Positions 59,067-64,000 of a stretch of 64,000 nt of DNA are shown here, piece after piece. The translations under genes and the position numbers were made by a program. The notes below the pieces were generated by a model. The model was given only the letters and a program-made list of their open reading frames with translations, did not search any database and was not told the DNA's origin. Position 1 is the first letter of the stretch. Each line of letters opens with the position of its first letter. The stretch is from Gnetum montanum (lineage: Eukaryota > Streptophyta > Gnetopsida > Gnetales > Gnetaceae): NCBI GenBank assembly GCA_015680685.1, contig MNCI01025485.1, positions 6,897 to 70,896 on the forward strand, read 5' to 3'.

Positions 59067-61753
59067 AGAATAAGGACACTTGCCAATGTGGACTAGAATG
59101 GGGATATCCCATAAATAGGGTATTACTAGGAATAACTCCTTAACATTAACAAACCAAGTAGCAAATTGTTTGTGTTTGAAATTAAACACCTTAACTGCAT
59201 TCTGCAACACTTGGTAGTCACTCATTCTTTTGGCTAGGTTCTCTACAAGAGATCTTTGATCAGTGTATTTACCCTTGAGAACCTCAAGTTTTGCATTTTC
59301 CACCATAATATTTTTCTTGGTGTCTTTGTGGTGCTTGAACTTGACCTTGAACAATAAGTATGAGTTGGCCACTTGCTTCTTCAATTCTGACCATGATCAT
59401 CTGGTAGTCAACATAGCTAGATTGGCATATTAAAGGTTGACAAGCTCCATGTATTCTATCATCTTCTCAATCTGAAACTTCTTCATGTGGATTTTTGCCT
59501 TATTATAGGCATCTATCTCATCAATGATAGGTTGCCAAACTTCTTTTCCTTGTTGGAGTTGCTAGAGGGCTTCATTTACTTTTGCCTTTTCCAACTAGAT
59601 GTGCTTTTCATTAACTTCTTTCTGTAAACCAACCTAATCTCTATAATGATCTTTCACTCTATCAAATTTGAGAACCTCTAATTTTTAGGTGGCTACCTCT
59701 ATTATAGTTTTTTTAGTAAAGGGCTTAGACCTCCTCCATGGAGAGGTTTCTATTTTTAGTTTCCAATCTCCTTAGTTTTGTGTTTACTCTAGATAGTTGC
59801 TCCTATTATTGATGAATAAAGTCGATCAACTATTCTTTATGCTCATCAAAATTTTGTAGGTAATGGTTCTCTGTAGTCAATTGCACATTCTCTTGGTGGA
59901 TTAGATCCAAGGCCTTTTAAATCTTATGTTGGGTAGCCTCTATTAAGGATTGGTAGAACACCATCATCTCCATCATGCCCTCAACCCCTTTTAGTTTGGT
60001 GTGAAGTTGTTCAAGAGCTTCATCTCTTGTCAATGCTAGGTTGAGAAATGCAGGGTTGGTAATATTGACTCTTAATTCAGTAACTTTAGCAGCTAAGTAT
60101 TTGTTCAGCTCCTTGGCTATTTTGAGTTGCTCTTCCAAAATAATGTTTTTTCCCCTTGCATCTAGCAACTTTGACTATGTTATAGTAATATGATCTTGAA
60201 GATTAAAGACATTTGGAAGTGGTTGTCTAGTTCCCACTAATCGGTCCAATAGCTCTTCATGTTGTGCTATGCTTAATCTATCACTTATGGTTCCCATGGG
60301 TGTCTACACATCTTTGAGTGTAGTGACATCTAGTATAGATGTTGAAGGTGCATTGAGTGTTTTAGCAATTCTATCAAGAATTAGCTCTATTACTGTCTCC
60401 TACCCTTGATGCTACATCACCAACACTGTTGCCCCTTCACCTTCTTTCAAGCACACCAAGAAGATCATAGAATTCCTAAAAATTTCTAAGAGTGGCTGTT
60501 AATCTGTAAGAGATACCATGACCTCTCTAGCACTAGGATTTGACTTTATGGACAACTATGTTTTTTGGGCTAAGAAAAGAGATCCACCACCTTCCATCGG
60601 GCTAACTATTTGGGCCACCTCATTAAGGTGACTCATTGTTGGCTAGTACATAGATGGGTTCCTACCATTCATGCCTGCTTGTTGCTCTTGTTCGCTTAAG
60701 AGCCATTCTCAGTATTCATGCAACTGTTGGGCTATTATAGTGCTATCTAGCACTATTGTTTAAGTGGTAGGTGGAGGTGGTAGCTACTTCTCCTCTTCTT
60801 GAATGGTTCTTGTAGGAATTTTATCTTTCATCATCTCTACCTAATTAGCAGTTAGAGCATGCTTGATAGCATCATTTGTATAACAAACTATCCCTCCCCT
60901 TCGGTAGAGTTTTCTAATGAGGCATGTGAAGGGGAGTGCCTTCCTTCTATGTTCATTCTCTTTAAACCACTTCTCTATCTCCAAATAGATCAGATGTGGA
61001 AGGTTGATAGGGAATCTTCCACTTAGAGTAGGACACACATGACTAGAAAAGGTAGTGATCTTGCTGGGCCTCACTCTGGGGTTTAGGTGAAAGGTTGCAA
61101 TCTTGTAGTGAATTCTTTTTGATGGTGTGAGTGTGCTGTACTCCTTGTAGTCGACACCATAGCACCATCAAACCCATTCCTTTTTGATGCTGGGGTTTAC
61201 CTACATTGAAATCTTAGTGAGATTTGCCCCAGTTTCTAGCAACCTAATCACTTTAGCATGCCCTACACCAAGTAGGACACTACGATGTATTTGATTTTGA
61301 TTGTTGGACAAGTCTGCCTATTGTTCTAGGCTAAGAATGTCTCTCTCATATACCACTCCCCTGTGGAAGTGATAATTGGCCACATAGGAGAGGTCTTTAG
61401 TTGGTCTTATACTTCTTTAGGTGTTTGCTCCAGGAAAGAGTTAAGTTTAAATCCTAAAGCACTATTTTTTGGACCTTCCTTGATTTGATTTGATTCAAGT
61501 AGGCTTCTATCAAGGTCACCTGGAGGTTTGAATGCTGAGCTAGTGCCTCATCCTGGTGGGAATGTTCTGTTGTTGTTGCTCGTTCTAGAATCTAACAAAT
61601 AGATTCCACTTTGGCCTCTTCCGTAAGAGGACGCATGGCATGGGTTGCAAGTGGTTCTTCCTAGGCTTGTTCTTGGCCCCTTCCTATTCTTGGCCATTTC
61701 TCTCTTGGTTGAGATGGTCCTCCTTCCTGCATGTGTTTACCTTTCAGTGCCAT
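59067..61753 (-). pseudogene. Long coiled-coil ORF in the env-like position of an Athila-like element
   Basis: A minus-strand coding region begins near ATG 61753 (MALKGKHMQEGG) and can be followed in pieces to 59067. A piece at 61074-60841 has FPINLPHLIYLEIEKWFKEN followed by RKALPFTCLIRKLYRRGGI, which resembles a plant-transposon-associated domain found in Athila/Tat-type elements. Pieces at 60168-59917 (LEEQLKIAKELNKYLAAKV) and 59384-59028 (NAKLEVLKGKYTDQRSLVEN) are rich in heptad-like Leu/Lys/Glu patterns and look like coiled coil. Many stops and frame changes occur. It lies downstream of pol, where Athila elements carry their third ORF. I see no clear membrane segment. It is cut at 59067. 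Confidence 0.6.
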
Positions 61754-64000
61754 CTATGATCATAACACATCCATGGATTAGTAGATATAACATGTAACTT
61801 TAAATATTAGAATACCTTATCTCGTTAGTTAGTTACACTTGGCTAAGGTTGGACCATGGTAGATTGATTATTTTATTCTTATTTTATTAATTAATTTTCA
61901 TTATAAGTGTCACCGAAGCTCATTGGAAGAGTTTAACTTCTATAATTTAGTGTTTAAATGTTGATTTCTTAGTCAAACCTTTGTGGGAGTTACAAAATTG
62001 GTGAAAATGTTTCTATCAAAAATGGCACATTTGTGGCCTCCATGACTAAGAGCTTACCTTTGGTAGCTATAGGGTTGAAGAATGGAGTGATTTGGATAAA
62101 CACTTAGGAAGTTATGGGCTCTAGAAGGTTCTAGGATTTGAAAATTTGAAAAACTTCCTTGGCATTTGTAAGAAAATGTGAAAATTTCTAAGAGGTCACA
62201 CATATTTATACTATTTTTGTGCTACATTGATGAGAATGCATATATGAGGCTTCATATATGCATGGGCTCCATTGATGGGGCCCTTTTTATGGGGTTCATA
62301 AACAAAAATTCAAATGTGAATATCTCAAAAATAGAAAGAATGTTTTAATGAATTTGGAGTCCATCAATTCTGAGAAAAGCCAAGAATATGATGAAATCAT
62401 TGAAGAGGGTCTTTGAAAGCTTAAAAATTAAAAAATTAGATGGAGAATGTGTGCATTAAACAAAATATGTAAAGGAGGACATGGTTGGATGCAGAAGATG
62501 GATGTATGAAAGATTTTGACTGCAAGAATGCCTAAGGATAAGGTGCTCAATGAACCTAACCAAGAGATATGTAAGTCAATCCTCCCCATTATAGGCACAT
62601 GCCTTGTTTGCCCTTACATAACCTCAACCTAAGGAGTTTGTGGACCCCATGGGTGATTAATGGTTGATGAAAGTTAAGGACCAAAACCCAGAAGATTCTA
62701 TCCAAGAATTCAAGTATGTTAGACAAAGACATTGAATCAGGAACATGGACACTAGCAGTGAGGTGAGTTATGGGTAGCATAGACAAATGGTGAAGAAGGT
62801 GGAATGGAATTTTGAATTGAGATTATAATAAGTCCCTTGTGGATTTTGTGTTTAAATGACCTAAGAAGATTAATCCTTAGTCTAGACAAAAACCAACCAC
62901 TTTTAGTGACTTCACATCACCACTCTAAGACTGATCCATTCCCTTAAGACATAAGAGTGTTCCCAGAAAACAACCATCATTCCATAAAGAGAAGAAAAGA
63001 GAAGTAGGAAGTGAGAGAGAGCCTTAGTTAGAGGGGACCTTTAGGCATGGGTAACATGTCTTTCTAGTCTCATAACTAGTGCTTGTAGCCCGTTTATTTA
63101 TTTAAGGGGTGTGCTTTGAAGTTCCATCATGCTTTTTTATTTTGTTTTTTCCCCTTTTGGATGGGAACCACACCATGCAAAGACTTTATTCAACTTCCTA
63201 TTATTGGTTGACACAGAACGATAAGAAGTCTATGAAAACACTCATGCACCTAAGCAAGTAGAAGAGTACTCTAAGTATTAAGTCCCCTTGAAGTCACACC
63301 TTGTGCAAACATTTGAATCCTTTCCAATTCTAGAAACTACTAAGGTCATAAATTTATTAAAATTTTAACTAATGAAGTGGACCTCATACTTTCAAAATAA
63401 GGAAAACCATAGAGTTTGTGAGTGTGTGGATGTCATGGACTCACTACCTATTCCATTAACAAGAAACAATGCCTTAGCCATGAGTACAAAAATTCAAAAA
63501 TAGAAAACATACATTAGCGAACAAAACATTAAGCACAAACCACCATTAGTAATAGCTATAGCACCATTGTGTCCTATTGGCACAAAGCATGTTTATTAAC
63601 AAAGAATTAGAAAATCACACTAAAATAAAGTAAAATATATAAGAAAGTGTAAAATACTCAAGAAATATTTAAATGTACAAATAATGGTGTAAAACAAAAA
63701 TGGTGTAAAATAGGAAAAAAAATTTAAAATGAAAAAGGTATAAAAGAAATAATTTGCAAAAAAAATGTGTCAAATAAAAAATATAAAAACTGAGGAGCCA
63801 TGTATATGATGAACACAAATGGCCATCTCCCCCATGACTAAGTTGAAAGGAGGAGATCCAAAAAATTGAGTGTGGTTGCCCATCCGTTAAGGTATTTTTT
63901 GCATTGGCTTGCTTTGGCTCATGGAAAGGCTTTATCCATTGGATGTTGAAAAATTGCCACCAATGTTTGGAATTTTATTTTTTGAGGTACGTGTATGGGA
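61754..64000 (-). mobile_element. 3' non-pol region of a second minus-strand Athila-like element
   Basis: It is collinear with 16965-18880 of the first element and reaches the C-terminal integrase area at the window edge. Near 63950 it lacks about 85 bp that the first element has at about 18763-18848. No open frame of note. Its integrase, RT and gag should lie beyond 64000. Confidence 0.7.

Noticed and set aside
59028..59384. 118-codon frame as a single protein
   Set aside because: Its last dozen codons cross the junction at 59066 into antisense gag, so the C-terminus is an accident of the rearrangement.

Overview
The window is nuclear DNA of a land plant with a large, repeat-filled genome. 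It holds only two genes that look intact, a RIN4/NOI-type gene and a Dof transcription factor gene. These sit among many old LTR retrotransposons, LINEs and tRNA-derived SINEs. The heavy decay of the elements, the Athila-type LTR elements and the 6 kb intron would suit a conifer or other gymnosperm. That is an inference from genome style; no marker in the window fixes the species.

Layout. 1-4.1 kb: internally deleted Athila-like element on the minus strand (LTR, gag, LTR). 4.7-6.2 kb: 5'-truncated LINE with a poly(A) tail. 7.1-8.9 kb: dead Hsp70 gene, minus strand. 11.4-12.3 kb: relic of a CC-NBS-LRR gene joined to a GC-rich segment I cannot identify. 12.3-15.8 kb: LTR-like repeats and a Copia fragment, cut off by an Athila-like element (15.8-24.5 kb, minus) that has a 3' LTR, integrase, RNase H, RT, protease and gag but has lost its 5' end. 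26.0-34.8 kb: RIN4-like gene, which I assembled from four exons and which carries three SINEs in its introns. 35.7-41.3 kb: near full-length LINE inside an 18-bp target-site duplication. 41.4-43.2 kb: a second, older LINE. 44.2-45.7 kb: LTR piece with assembly Ns, then a SINE cluster. 47.1-48.6 kb: Dof gene, minus strand, with a probable 5'UTR intron. 50.0-56.6 kb: SINE, LINE ORF1 relic, and two chromovirus-type gypsy gag/LTR remnants. 56.6-59.1 kb: plus-strand Athila-like LTR with a six-fold 62-bp repeat, PBS and gag. From 59.07 kb to the end: minus-strand coiled-coil (env-like position) ORF and the 3' part of another Athila-like element whose pol lies beyond the window.

How the genes relate. 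RIN4-like proteins are membrane-tethered immune adaptors guarded by CC-NBS-LRR receptors, so an NBS-LRR relic about 15 kb away is suggestive. The relic is dead, however, and nothing in the sequence shows a functional link. The Dof gene is an ordinary transcription factor gene. The more unusual content lies in the mobile elements: arrays of short motifs upstream of LTR TATA boxes, a duplicated LTR promoter module, a LINE whose ORF2 carries twelve stops but no frameshift, and two SINEs inserted at the same target site.
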